Part shown: positions 10,260-22,303 of the stretch, piece after piece | Layout: every line of letters starts with the position of its first letter | How positions within the stretch are numbered: the stretch's first letter is position 1 | Assembly (NCBI GenBank): GCA_963930655.1 | Contig: OZ005603.1 | Coordinates: 27,604,201-27,668,200 of the forward strand | DNA length: 64,000 nucleotides | Origin: Myrica gale | Taxonomy: Eukaryota; Streptophyta; Magnoliopsida; Fagales; Myricaceae | Direction: 5' to 3' | Notes under the pieces: generated by a model | Told to the model about the DNA's origin: nothing | Seen by the model: only the letters and a program-made list of their open reading frames with translations | Databases searched by the model: none | Program-made: the position numbers and the translations under genes

Positions 10260-12733
10260 CTAACGGTAATGAGGGTCATAAGAAACAAATGCAGGATCTG
10301 TGACAATGAGAGGCAACTTATCGATGTACATAAAGAGTCTCTTCAAGTTCTCCCTGGAGATTGTGGACAAATCAACAATTTCATTGTTACTGATGTAGAT
10401 CCAAAGGTCATCTGTGTCCACTCGGCTAAGACAATCCCGGCAAAAGGGACACGACTGAGATCGTGCACGCCTAAAGCAACCACGAAAGAATAACACAATC
10501 AGACTTCAAAAATTAATAATATAATATAGAGAAAACCAGAAGAGAAATGAAATCTAGACCACTCATTTTATGAACTGGTGAAAAAAACATGGATGTCTTC
10601 GAGTTACATACATTTATAGGTAAGATATGTCCAAAATGAAGAGACATCTTAACTAAGGACCCATAAGAGTGATAATTTGTGCTTTCACGGTCGTGGTTGC
10701 AGTGATAAGTAGACGAACTTAGCAACATGCCCTAAATCAAGTGGCACTCATGAGAGTCCTCTATGATAATGGGATGCTCACTTCACAAAATAGATCACAC
10801 GTTTGTAAGGAACAACAAGAAGGCAATGGGCTTCGGGTATTCAGTTGCATCAATTCACAGTGCCCATCGAATGCTTTGTTTTACTTAGTTTTTACTAGTT
10901 AAGAAAATGAATGCACTGCTCGAGGTCATCCCTATCTCCTTAATAAGTACATGATCATCACCAATTTAAGATCTGATACATAATATAATAACAGCTAGTA
11001 AATTGGGTAACAATTAGCATACCAAGTTCGGTAGCACTTCATACACAGTGAATGGCTGCAAATGGGCAACACGACCTTGCTGTTAATTTCCATGCAAATA
11101 CCACATTCTTCTTCTCTCTCCAAATCAATTTCAGAGAGCTTTTTTTTATCTGTCTCATCTTTTCTCTTGTATCTGATGGCACAAGTTTCTCTCTGTTTCC
11201 TGTCTTCTACATCAGTGATTCCCCTTTGAAGTTGCAATAAAGAGGAAAATATGACACCTGTTCTTGAAGAGCGCCAAAAAGGTAAAAAAATACGGATGGC
11301 TATACCGTTGGAACTACTCATCGAAGAAAATACATGCAGGAGCGATGCACTGAATTGAAAGAAAAAAAAGCGTTTCGGAGTACTTGACAGAAAAATTTAA
11401 TTCCAATGGAATCTAATTACCATAGAACTCTTTAAGACTGACTTTCCTTTCGTGGATATACATGGTACTCTTGCCGTCTTCATACGCCTGCGACAAACCT
11501 AAATTGTCACACCCTTCACAACATGAAGTAACATTTTCCATGCTATGAAATGATATGTAGATAAGGACATTAAAGCAATCAAAGAAAAGTGGCTGCAACA
11601 AAAATAACACTCAAAAGGACTTAAAACAGCTACGAGAAAATGCAAATAACCTTGTATATTAGAATTCTAAGCAATCCCAAGGCACCAACAACATGACAAT
11701 CGGTCCACTGAACAAGAAAGAGAAAAAAATGAGCAGCTGCGCCGTAGGATAACCTCATTTGGAGGCAGGCGCCATCATATTCCCTCGGATAATCTGAAGC
11801 CCTGTATCAAAGATGTACTATACGAGTTAAACTCATGGTTAAATAACATAGCAGAAGGTACACATCCAGTCACTACGTACGAACAAATTATCAGAGGCAG
11901 AGGACTTATAGCATGCACTAAAAGTAAAACGCAAGAAATGCCCCAAAATATATGAGAAACGTGCAATGGGCTCAAAGAAGTTCAAACACTGGCTGCTGAC
12001 TGCAATGACCCAACTCTTAAAAAAGAATTAAAGGCTTAGGATCTCATCTTTGAAACACGATTTGCACATGGAGCTTACACAAGCTGCCCATCTCTGACAG
12101 TCTCGGAACTTAAAAAAACAACCTAGTCTATTATGGTCACTTCGATTTTTGCGTAGTAAAAAAACCAACACCCCAATAAAGCACACCACAAAATTTCATC
12201 ACAAATCACTGTAAAAGCACCGGCAATATTCATCTTCAGGATTCAAGAAAGAAATAAGCTTAGTACAAACAGAAGTTCCAGAACTTCATTACTGCAACCT
12301 AACATAACTCCTTAAGGCCCATTCGATGCAGAACTAGCAACACTAGATGGAATCAACCGCAACTTTCTTCCAATTGGGTATACTGCACATACCAACGTTA
12401 TAAGTTCATTTCCAAACAAAATTCCTTGACGGGGAAATAAACTTTTAGAAACCCTTTTACGGGAATTAAGCACCTAAAACCAGGAAAACAGAGGAATTGA
12501 ATGCATAAAGAGAAGAAACAAGGATTGATCGCAGCTAAGACATCAAGGCAAAAAAGCATACAATTCCAGTAATCTTAATCCCAATTCAAAGAATCATCAC
12601 GTAAACTAAAACCCACCAACGACAGAGAAAGGCGAAAAAGCGAAATTGAGAGGGAAAGACAAATTTACAGGGTATTGGCAAACTGAATATCAGCTTCGAG
12701 TGCCTTCAGGGAATCCTTGAAAGACTTGCGCAT
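10260..12733 (-). CDS. AIRP2: RING-type E3 ubiquitin ligase AIRP2
   Basis: AIRP2 is a cytosolic E3 ubiquitin ligase known in Arabidopsis as a positive regulator of ABA and drought responses. Five exons join in phase: 12669-12733, 11651-11801, 11421-11487, 11023-11257 and 10260-10470, giving 242 aa, the length I recall for the Arabidopsis protein. The N-terminal domain begins MRKSFKDSLKALEADIQFAN and continues through YDGACLQMRLSY and HERKVSLKEFYG. The linker has GITDVEDRKQRE and SEIDLEREEECGIC. A C-terminal C3HC4 RING follows: CGIC, CSHSLCMKC, then SQSCPFCRDCL across the exon 4/5 junction. An in-frame ATG six codons upstream (12751) exists, but the family start MRKSF is preferred. A TATA-like TAAATAG lies at about 12861-12868. 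All introns are GT-AG. Confidence 0.95.
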
Positions 12734-13266
12734 TTTTTCTTTGATTCTCATCCACCAACAGCTCACCCAACAACCCTAACACACTCCACCACCATTCACT
12801 CCCACCTCAGAGGCCGAAAACCAACAATCCCCGACCAAACCAAAGCAAACCGACCTCTCTCTATTTATCTAATCCCTCTTGACACTCAAAATAAACATCC
12901 CCGAAAGCCGCTAATTTTCTTTCCCTCCTTTATCTTTGATAATAATACTTCGTTTTAACTGCCGCGCGTCCGTCCCAGAAATACCTGCACACTATAGAGA
13001 GGTTTCACACAGAGAGAAAAAGAGAGGTGGGGCTGACTTGGCTTTAGCTTGGAGCACACGTAATAGTAAAATACATACCCTTTATATTCATTAAATGACC
13101 AAAACTGCCCACCATCAGACCTCGAAATTCATAACGTTATCGCTTCCTGATATTTCTTTTTTTCTAAATGCTGATATTTCTGAATTCTGCACACTGCTCC
13201 AAAGCATGGTGGGTACTGGAAAGTAGTAATTTTGTTTTTTCTCGTAAGAAAATATTATTAACATAT

Positions 13267-13440
13267 GGGTGTTTGTTTCCCCCAAATTTTAGGGTTCGAA
13301 ATTTTCAACAAAACAAATACACTCTAAAATTTTTAACTTTTACACACACTCTACTTTTCACAAACCCCAATAAATCTCAATAAAGTAAAGATTTCCAAAA
13401 TTTTGAAAATATTCCCCGAAATTTCCACAAACAAACACCC
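13267..13440. mobile_element. Short MITE with 12-bp perfect TIRs
   Basis: The 174-bp element has GGGTGTTTGTTT at its left end and the exact inverse at its right end. Partial inverted similarity (AAATTT, GGGG) extends inward. The interior is AT-rich and non-coding. The flanks are TAT and TTA, so a target duplication is not clear. It is probably PIF/Harbinger-like. Confidence 0.7.
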
Positions 13441-14510
13441 TTATAATGGTGAGGTGTCGTTCTTTGGCGAGCGGTCATAGCGTATCTTCGGTTAACAAGG
13501 ATTCTATGGATTTTTATTTTTATTTTTTATAATATAAAAAATTTTGTAACTAAATATCATTTTTAACACCACTTAAAAATAACAACACACGTATCAATAA
13601 AATTAACAATATCTAAAAATTTTCAAAATAAAAAAAAATCTCAAAAAAAACCTAAACCGAACATCCTCGATCGTGACGAGAAGGAAGAAGATGGTCTAGC
13701 TTGTATCAATAAGATTGGAAAAGTATTCAGAAAAAAAAAAAAAAAGATTGGAAAAGGTAGTGTCGGCATCTGTTGACACGTGGAGGGCATGCATGAGTCC
13801 GTCCAACTGTTACTTGTGGATCCCACTATCGGTGGTTAGCCTTTTGAAGCTTCTAGCGCGACGTGTCGTGTCTGGGAAAAGCTAATGGACCCACTAGAAA
13901 CCCAGCTGCACTCTAATATAATTGCCAAATATGTATTGGATCAATTTTTTGCCTTTTTTTTTAATTTTTTTTCTTTTAATTAAACTTCTGTTTAATTTTT
14001 AACTAAAATAGCGGTCGACCGGTTGCAGTAATGGTAAATTGTAGCGTAGACTGCTACATATTCCGTTAAAAATGAACGGAGGTTTGACGAAAAAACCAAA
14101 TCGTAAAAATGGTCAAAATCTAATGACCAAATTGTAAAAAAATGAAACTTTATGACCAAAACGTAAAAGTGGTCAAAATTTAGTGACCAAAAATAAAATT
14201 TCCTTTTTTTTAAAAAAAAATTGTTTCTGTTATGGGGTTTCTAAGGTTTCTAATAAAATTGTTGGCCCCATGATTAGATTAAGATCAGAAATTGTCGATT
14301 GGTGTTAGCTCTCAGCTTAAATTATAGTAAAATGAGGTGTGGTCGATGTTAAGATTTGAAAGAATTTTTTATATTTATTATAATAAGAAAGTATGATTTA
14401 ACAAAGAAAGAAATTATTTTTTAATTTTTTTATAATCAAATATCACTAAGTATTGAAGACGTTCCTAAACTGGAGTTGTTTGACGTATGAAAATGTAAAG
14501 AGGTCTGTGA
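13441..14510. other. AT-rich intergenic DNA with degenerate internal repeats
   Basis: No gene is visible. Around 14090-14190 a phrase of the type GTAAAAATGGTCAAAAT / TGACCAAAA recurs three to four times in degenerate form. The rest is AT-rich with homopolymer runs. Confidence 0.5.
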
Positions 14511-14519
14511 TGATATATA

Positions 14520-14690
14520 GTCTAATGGCACAACGTGATCTCTTGAGCAAGCTGTAAACTCGAACGTCTAAGTTCGAATTCTAATTAGATGTTATCGTTT
14601 AAGTGGTGTACATAAGAGAGAATGTGTGCATATCATACGATTTTACCAGACTAGTGCATAAATTATGAAATTTTGCGCGAAAAAAAATAA
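14520..14690 (+). mobile_element. Possible tRNA-derived SINE
   Basis: A sequence resembling a pol III A box (TGGCACAACGTG, about 14525) is followed 46 bp later by a B-box-like AGTTCGAATTC (14571-14581). It ends near 14690 with an A-rich tail after TTTTGCGCG. This is the arrangement of tRNA-derived SINEs. The A box is imperfect and no target duplication was confirmed. Confidence 0.35.
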
Positions 14691-15114
14691 TAGAAAGGCC
14701 GAGAAGCTACTCGGAACAGAACAAGAAGAAAGGGCAAGAAAAAGTGACTCAGTGCTTTACTGCTTGAGCAATGGAAGCAATCCCCAGAAAAGTGTCTGAT
14801 AGCCGGACTAGATACTCATGAAAGCACCGAAGATGTAGAAAACTCGTCTACTTTCTTGGACTGGGTGCATTTTAGGATCAGTGCTACAATTAAAGTGGTA
14901 AGACTTTTCCGGCAACTGATGTACAGGCAGAATAGCATGCGTGCACGGTGCACTAGCAGCTGAGGTCACACTGCTTGTCGGCCGCTTAGAAAAATAAAAT
15001 GCTTGTCGGCGAATTGGGCTCTCACAACCTTGGACGCAACTGGAGTAGCCGAAGTAGGCAACGTTACAGAGTTCGTAAAGATTTTTCAGTAATAAAATTT
15101 TCAGGATTTTCATT

Positions 15115-15375
15115 TTTTAAAAAAATTGGTAATTTTTTTTAAATTTTGATAGAATCGTGAATGTGAATATTGAGTTTTATAGATATTTATTTAAAATTTT
15201 TGATAAAAAATTTTAAAATTTTTAAACTTTATTAAAATTTATAAAAGACTGGACAAAAAGATAATTTGATGTAATTGTTTAATAAAAAAATATTAAAATT
15301 ATGTGAAAAAGTATAAATAATATTTTTATTTTTAAAAAAAGAAATTAAAATTGATGTAAAAAATTGCCAGACAGT
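15115..15375. mobile_element. AT-rich MITE-like segment, family A copy 1
   Basis: The core at 15261-15314 (ATAATTTGATGTAATTGTTT and onward) recurs in inverse orientation at about 61323-61374 with a few transitions. No coding potential. The ends are approximate. Confidence 0.5.
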
Positions 15376-15771
15376 TTATAAAAGTATTAATATTTATATA
15401 TGAAAAAGAAAAAACCATATTATTAAAATAAGGAAGTCAGTCAAAGTTCATGCCAGAATTCTGGTTTACACGAGGGGGTAGAATTATCGCAGACGACAAA
15501 CATCTAAAGCACAAACCTTGAAACCATTGAATGATTGGTTTGACGATAATGGCAGGCCAACCTCTCGCAGGGAAATTGATGAGAGAAGTAAGCTACATCA
15601 ACCCATCCATGCAGCTTAAGTGGATTATATGATGTGCCTAAAAAAAATGGATTATATGATGCGTTGGTTAGCCTTTTCAGAATTTATTATAAAGTTAATT
15701 TAACTTGTGCATATATTAAACTAATGTCTGTCTGAATTCGATACACGATAAATTAAAATGTCTAAATTTTC

Positions 15772-17137
15772 AGGGGCCGCCCTCTCTCTCTACCCTCTTT
15801 TCTCTCTACTTCTTCATACGCGCCGCTGCTCCGGAGGAGGGGGCTCTCCGGCTCTCTTCTCTCCCCTCCTCCTTTTTCTTTTCCCTTTTCCCCTCCTCCT
15901 TCTTTCCGCTTCCCTTTTCTCTACAAACATCCCCTTTGTTTTGTTTTTGCTTCTTTGCAGGTGGCTGCCCAGCGTCGCCAGATGGTTTCCGCATGGATTT
16001 TGATGCGTGCAAGTCCAATCGACAAATCAGTATATCATTTCTTGTTCGACGATGGTTAGGTGTTTGCTACTTATCGGTGAAAGCTCTCCTTCTAAATTCA
16101 TCATATGGGGTCGGAACAAGAGAGTTTCGATGAGGTCAGGGAACTTCTTCCTAGGAGGCTACAAGCACCCGAAGATCATAGTCCCCAGTCTCATTCTCCA
16201 GTTGAAGCCAGATGCACTTCTCGGTCGGCAAGCTGCCTTGGATTCATTCGACAAGGCCCTGGCCAAGGGGGTTAGGATTGTTCTGCTTAATAGCGGCGAA
16301 GGATGTGGTGATGGGTGGGTGTACGAGGCTGCTTGTTTGTTGAACTCAGTGCTTCGGGAAAACCAGTTTTCGTTCACTTATTTTCGACATTTTCCTTTCC
16401 TGCAAACTTTTCAGTCAAGGTCAATGATCAGAAAAAACAAATTGTCATTATTTCATTTTATGGAGTTTCCAGATGACTCACATTTCTATATCTATTTGAC
16501 AGATGACAGTGTTGTGATCACCAACGACAAAATTTCATTATTTCAAATTCTGGAGTCTCCCAGCCTATTGTACTCCATTCCGCCAGCTGGCATTGGGGTT
16601 TTCACGAGCCTCTTATTGCCTAGTTTTAACCACCTTTCAACCGTGGATTTGCTCCTCCCACCACCACGAGCCGCTTCTGCCACCAACAGCTTTGCCCTTG
16701 TACTGGTCAGAGTCTCTACGGACCTTTCCGTGACCTATATTATGCTTTCGTCCGTTTAGGCTAGTCTCTTTGTTCAAGGCGTGATTAGGTTTAATTGTAT
16801 GTTTTTCTATTGTTTGTAATTACCGCTGAGATTGCATGTTTAGCACTCTACTGGAGTCGGCTCGCCGACTATATCGTCGATCCTTCAGCGGTTGGTTTGT
16901 TTCTTCCACGAGTTTCCCGTGTTTCCTTGGACCCTCTGTTCTTCTCATTTCGGGCTTCGGTCCCGCCACATTTGAGGATCTTGTATTCTCCTTTATAGCC
17001 ACTTTACTGTTGGCCCCTCCGCTCGCCGCTTGTAAAGCCTCTTTGGGTTCTTTTTCTTATTTTTCTAGCTTATAATTTGTGTTTTGTGTGTTTTTTTCAT
17101 ATATATATATAATATGAATGTTGATTTAAAAAAAAAG
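15772..17137 (+). mobile_element. 1.37 kb LINE-like retroposon with 13-bp target-site duplication
   Basis: The element starts with AGGGGCCGCCC and a CT-rich leader, and ends TTGATTTAAAAAAAAAG. A perfect 13-bp duplication, TGTCTAAATTTTC, brackets it (15759-15771 and 17138-17150). An A-tail plus a long target duplication indicates LINE-type retroposition. A frame of 250 codons (16007-16759) covers the middle, but I recognise no reverse transcriptase, endonuclease or other domain. It is therefore a non-autonomous or internally deleted member. The segment at 1912-2950 (minus strand) shares its leader and junction. Confidence 0.85.
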
Positions 17138-17389
17138 TGTCTAAATTTTCCTTGAACTAGCGTGTATTTTTGCAGCGAGAATCTACCGTTCGCTTGCTGG
17201 AACTAACACCCAGCTCAGCTACGCATCCAAATAGCGTGATTAAAACACGAGGGTTTTTTATTTTCTGGAAAGAAACATAGGTTTTTTTTTAACTTTCTGA
17301 TTGATGCAGCAAAGTGCAATTACCGAACAGAACAAAACCTCTCTGAAAGGGCAGGTAGACGACAAAAAAGGCAAAAGAACTAGAATCCA

Positions 17390-17601
17390 TATTAGAGCAC
17401 GTGTTATAACAGATTCTGTTACTTATTCCTTATATATCAGTTAGCTTAGTTACAGCTAATTACAACTAGCTACAGCTTACATAAGCACGTCTCTCTGTAT
17501 ATAAATACAAGCTTTGTACTGTTATATGATTTAATTCCAATAGACAAGAATTATACAATTCTCTGTTTCCTTTGTACTTTCTGCTTCTATACATTTCATC
17601 A
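17390..17601 (+). repeat. 5' LTR of the copia element
   Basis: It runs TATTAGAGCACG...TTTCATCA. Both LTRs start TA instead of the canonical TG, so this was inherited from the source copy. A TATA-like TATATAAATAC is present (about 17498), suiting LTR promoter function. Confidence 0.95.
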
Positions 17602-18545
17602 TGGTATCAGAGCAAAATACTTCTGAAACCCTAGCTTCCGCAATTGAGAATGACAAATCTAGCATTCCTTATTTTCTGCACAGTGGAGATAGTCCGGGAA
17701 CTATCTTAGTTTCTCAGATCCTTACTGGAGAAAATCACTCAAGCTGGCGCCGATCCATGGAGATGGCTCTCAGTGCGAAAAACAAACTTGAGTTTGTTAA
17801 TGGTAGCCTTCTGAGGCTTCTGATAGAAGATCCTTTATGGACAAGATGTAATGACATGGTTGCATCTTGGATTTTGAACTCAATCACCAAAACACTTGCT
17901 GAGAGTGTGATGTACATAGACACATCAGCTGGCATATGGAAAGATTTGAATGAACGTTTTTCTCAAGGGAATGGACCACGAATTTTCCAGATCCAGAAGT
18001 CTATAGTTTCCCCGTCTCAAGGGAAGGATAGTGTGAGCACTTATTTCACTAAATTGAAAGCCTTGTGGGAAAAACTTTCAACTTACAAACAAAATCTATT
18101 CTGTTCTTGCGGCACATCCAAATCATCTGCTTATAATCAAGAATGCATCATGCAATTCTTGATGGGACTCAATGATTCATATGCATCTATTCGTGGCTAG
18201 ATATTATTAATTGAACCTATTCCTTCAATTAATAAGGTTTTCTCATTAGTAGTTCAAGAAGAACGTCAAAGAGATGTTTCAGTTGCTGATTCTCTCTCTG
18301 TTGAGAACACTGTCTTTCTCACTAGATCTCAGCCTTATACCTCTCGGTTTTCTTCACGAAGAGACAAGCCAACTTGTAGTCATTGTGGAATTGTAGGTCA
18401 CACAATTGATAAATGCTACAAGGTTCATGGCTATCCTCCTGGCTATAAGTTTAAAACTAAGACTGCTGCTGCTGTCAACTCTGTTTCCCCTGCTGCTGCT
18501 GTGCTGCCATCTACTGGATCTCCATTTACAATGGAACAATGCAAG
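17601..18545 (+). pseudogene. Copia gag region
   Basis: The frame opens with an ATG that overlaps the primer-binding site. It carries the gag core (SWRRSMEMALSAKNKLEFVNG) and, after an in-frame TAG (18198-18200), a CCHC zinc knuckle at 18375-18416 (CSHCGIVGHTIDKC). A second TAG occurs just before the protease region. Without these stops gag would run on into protease. Confidence 0.9.
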
Positions 18546-18551
18546 TAGCTC

Positions 18552-19274
18552 TTGGCACTGATACAATCATCTTCATCAACCTCGGATGCACCTCAGTTTG
18601 CTTCTGGTCTACAAGCTAGTCATGTGTCTGCTATGTCTTCATTAAACATGGCAGGTAATTCAGATTTTTCTTCTTCCACTTGGATTGTGGACACCGGAGC
18701 TACTGACCATATGGTCTCCTCCCTTTCTTTGTTGACTTCTATTTCTTCTGTGACCTCTTCATTTGTTAAACTTCCGAATGGATCCACAGTTCCTGTTACT
18801 CATATTGGCACTGTCCAACTTTCTCCTCACATCTTGCTTAACCATGTTTTGGTTATACCATCATTTTCTTTTAATCTTCTTTCTGTCAGCGCTCTAATCA
18901 AACAAGTTAGTTGTTGTCTAACTTTTCTTCATGATCGTTTGATTATTCAGGACCTGCACAGCTTGAAGATGATTGGTTTGGCTAAGGAACATGTTGGCCT
19001 CTATCATTTGGTTCAAACAAATTCTGGTGTATTGCATTCAACTTCCTCTGTTTGTTCTTCATTACCTAGAGCTTGTAATTCCACTAATAATTCTGCCATT
19101 TTATGGTATTGTAGGTTAGGACATCCATCTTTTTCTCGTATGCAATTTCTTAAAGATTGTATAACAAATTTTCTTTGCCAAACATTACTCATTGCAATGT
19201 TTGTCCTATGGCTAAATAACATCATCTTCCTTTTCCAATATCTGTGCATAAATCTACTACTGTGTTTGAGTTAG
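18552..19274 (+). pseudogene. Copia protease and pre-integrase region
   Basis: The aspartic protease active site DTGATDHM is at 18690-18713, preceded by WIV. The GAG-pre-integrase motif LWYCRLGHPSFSRMQFL lies near 19100. A frameshift near 19165-19185 moves the following integrase into another frame. Translation in the original frame then ends at 19274. Confidence 0.9.
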
Positions 19275-20095
19275 TTCATCTTGACCTATGAGGACCTTTT
19301 GCTGTTCTCGATTCCAATGGTTTTTGATATTTCTTAACAGTAGTAGATGACTTTAGTCGCTGCACTTGGACATATCTTCTTGCTGCCAAATCTCAGACCT
19401 TTGCTCATATACAAGCTTTCTTTAATCTTGTAGAAACTCAGTTTAATACCAGAATTAAGAACATTAGATCTGATTTTGGTACTGAGTTCTCTTTGTCATC
19501 ATTTTTTGCCTCTAAAGGTGTTATACACCAACACTTTTACGTAGCTACTCCCCAGCAAAATGGAATTGTTGAGTGAAAGCATCAACACATTCTAAATGTT
19601 GCTCGAGCTCTTCGGTTCCAGGCTGGTCTTCCACTCTCTTTTTGGAGTGATTGTGTGCTTACTGCCACATACCTCATTAACAGAGTTCCTTCTCCTTTGT
19701 TAGGGAATAAATCACCTTATGAAATTCTGTTCTCTTGTAAACCAAGCTATAAACACCTTCGTGTTTTTGGTTCTCTTTGTTATGTTTCCATTTCTCATAT
19801 AGGTCGTCATAAGTTTGATTCTAGGGCTGATCCTTGTATTTTTCTTGGATATCCCTATGCTATGAAAGGTTACAAAGTGTATCATTTAACTACTCAAAAG
19901 ACTTCTATTTCTCGTAATGTAGTCTTTCTTGAACACTTGTTTTCTTTCAAAATTTTTCCATCTTCTCGTTCACCTCACTCTAGCTTGCCTATTTCTTCTC
20001 TTGACTATGATTCTATTACATCAAATCCTTTGCCTAATAATTTTTCTTCTACTGATGTTCCTTCTCCTTCATCCTCTTTCGAAGCACCTACATAA
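19185..20095 (+). pseudogene. Copia integrase region
   Basis: Integrase core residues are visible: VVDDFSRCTW, IRSDFGTEF, and a terminal block near YVATPQQNGIVE. The C-terminal part has [21 protein letters not shown]. In-frame stops occur at 19217, 19289, 19325, 19574 and 20093. Each can be explained by one C-to-T or G-to-A transition. Confidence 0.88.
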
Positions 20096-20173
20096 TCTGC
20101 TATTGCTTCCCCTGAATCTGCAATTGCATTTCCTTCTGCTACTAATTCCTTACCTGCATCTGAGCCTGTTTCT

Positions 20174-21950
20174 ATGCCTCCTTCTATTCCTTTAACTCAC
20201 CATTCTTCTAGAATTCGCAAGACACCATCATATTTGAATGATTACCATTGTCAATTGGCTCATGTTCCCCCTGGCAATCCACTTGTCTTTGCTCCTGCAG
20301 GTTCACATCCTCCTGGTACACCTTATGCTCTTTCTTCTTTTCTTAGTTATGATAAGCTTTCCTCTCAAGATAAAGCTTTTGTTCTTGCTGTTCACTCTAA
20401 TCCTGAACCTGCCACGTTTAAAGAAGCTGTCCAGAAGCCTGAATGGCGTGATGCAATGGCCAAAGAAATTGCTGCCTTGGAATTAAACAACACATGGGTT
20501 GTTTGTTCTTTACCTCCCGGTAAAATCCTCATTGATTGTAAATGGGTATATAAGCTTAAACTACATGCTGATGGCACTGTGGAACGACATAAAGCTAGGC
20601 TAGTTGCCAAAGGTTATCCTCAAAAGGAAGGATTTGACTACTTTGAGACCTTTTCTCCAGTTGCCAAACTTACATCAGTCCGTGTATTACTTGTTGTTGC
20701 AGCTACTCGTGGTTGGCCTTTACATCAACTTGATGTAAATAATGTTTTTCTCCATGGTGAGTTAAATGAGGAGATCTACATGAAATTGCCTCCGGGTTTT
20801 CAAAGTAAGGGGGAGTTTGATGTTTGCCGATTGACTAAGTCCTTGTATGGTTTAAAACAGGCATCTCGACAATAGTTTTGCAAGTTTTCAGACTTTCTTC
20901 TTGCTAATGGTTTTACTCAGTCCCGAGCTGATTATACACTCTTTACCAGGCAGTCGACATCCTATTTCTTGGCATTATTACTACTCTATGTTGATGATAT
21001 TATCTTGACAGGAGATAATCTCTCTTCCATATTACAATTCAAAGCTGTTATTGATGCCAAATTTCGAATTAAAGACTTGGAGCCTCTCAAATACTTCTTG
21101 GGATTAGAAGTTGCTAGGTCTGCTGCTGGTATCATTTTATCTCAAAGAAAGTTTGCTCTTGATATACTTGCTGACACTGGTTATCTTGGATCTAAACCTG
21201 TCAAAACTCCCATTGAACAGAATCTGAAACTTGTTAAGGATGATACTTCTCCTATTGTTGATCCTACTTCCTATAGGCGTTTAGTTGGTCGTTTGTTGTA
21301 TCTAACTATCACACGACCTGATCTTTCTTATGCCTTACACATTTTAAGTCAATTCATGGCTGCTCCTCATCAATCTCATATGGATGCTGCTACCCGAGTC
21401 CTTCGTTACCTTAAAGGATCTCCTGGTCAAGGCTTATTCCTGTCATCTTCCTCTCCGTTGCATTTAAAGGCATTTACAGATTCTGATTGGGCTGGTTGCC
21501 CAGATTCAAGGAAGTCTATCACTGGTTTTTCCATTTTTTCTTGGAGATTCCTTAGTTTCTTGGAAATTCAAGAAACAACCAACTCTTTCTCGGTCTTCAG
21601 CTGAAGCTGAATACCGAGCTATGGCAGCCACAGTTTGTGAAGTTCAATGGCTTAAGTATTTGCTTACTGACTTGCGGGTAGATCATCCTCAACCTACCCT
21701 TCTTTTTTGTGATAGTCAGGCAGCCATTCACATCGCTGCAAACCCTGTTTTTCATGAACGTACCAAGCACATAGAGCTTGATTGTCATTTGGTTCGAGAC
21801 AAGATTGCTTCTGGTTTGATTCACATTCTCCACGTGAAGACACAACATCAACTGACTGATCTCTTTACTAAAGCATTGGGCTCTGTTCAATTCCATGCTT
21901 TATTGTCCAAGCTTAACGTGATTAACATCTACTGTCAAGCTTGAGGGGGA
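20174..21950 (+). pseudogene. Copia reverse transcriptase and RNase H
   Basis: RT blocks are clear: [48 protein letters not shown], and the catalytic YVDD at 20987-20998. RNase H follows ([27 protein letters not shown], then [10 protein letters not shown]). A TAG at 20873 and a +1 shift in a T run near 21530-21541 break the frame. The C-terminal [10 protein letters not shown]-type end lies just before the polypurine tract. Confidence 0.92.
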
Positions 21951-21951
21951 G

Positions 21952-22163
21952 TATTAGAGCACGTGTTATAACAGATTCTGTTACGTATTCCTTATGTATC
22001 AGTTAGCTTAGTTACAGCTAATTACAACTAGTTACAGCTTACATAAGCACGTCTCTCTGTATATAAATACAAGCTTTGTACTGTTATATGATTTAATTCC
22101 AATAGACAAGAATTATACAATTCTCTGTCTCCTTTGTACTTTCTGCTTCTATACATTTCATCA
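21952..22163 (+). repeat. 3' LTR of the copia element
   Basis: It is the same length as the 5' LTR, with four substitutions and no indels found by eye. It is preceded by TTGAGGGGGAG and followed by the ATCCA target duplication. Confidence 0.95.
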
Positions 22164-22303
22164 ATCCATTAGGCCTTTCTCAAGGATGGGTCGAGTCTTC
22201 AGTATCCCGAAACGTGGGTTTGTTTGCAAGAACTAAGTAGAAGTTGTCGGTTCCTTTTGGATACCAGCAGCTCGTCGAGTAAAACAAAGATGTGACTTTT
22301 AGC

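Larger units (their letters stand above)
17390..22163 (+). mobile_element. Ty1/copia LTR retrotransposon, nearly full length, mutated
   Basis: A 4.77 kb element bracketed by a perfect 5-bp ATCCA duplication (17385-17389, 22164-22168). The LTRs are 212 bp each (17390-17601, 21952-22163) and differ at four positions. The primer-binding site TGGTATCAGAGC follows the left LTR at once. A polypurine tract TTGAGGGGGAG precedes the right LTR. The internal order gag-protease-integrase-RT-RNase H is that of copia elements. At least eight in-frame stops and two frameshifts break the single pol frame, so this copy is not functional although the LTRs show it is young. Confidence 0.96.

Noticed and set aside
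16007-16759. 250-codon frame as a host gene
   Set aside because: It lies wholly inside a retroposon with a 13-bp target duplication, lacks recognisable domains and has no supported splice structure; treated as part of the element.
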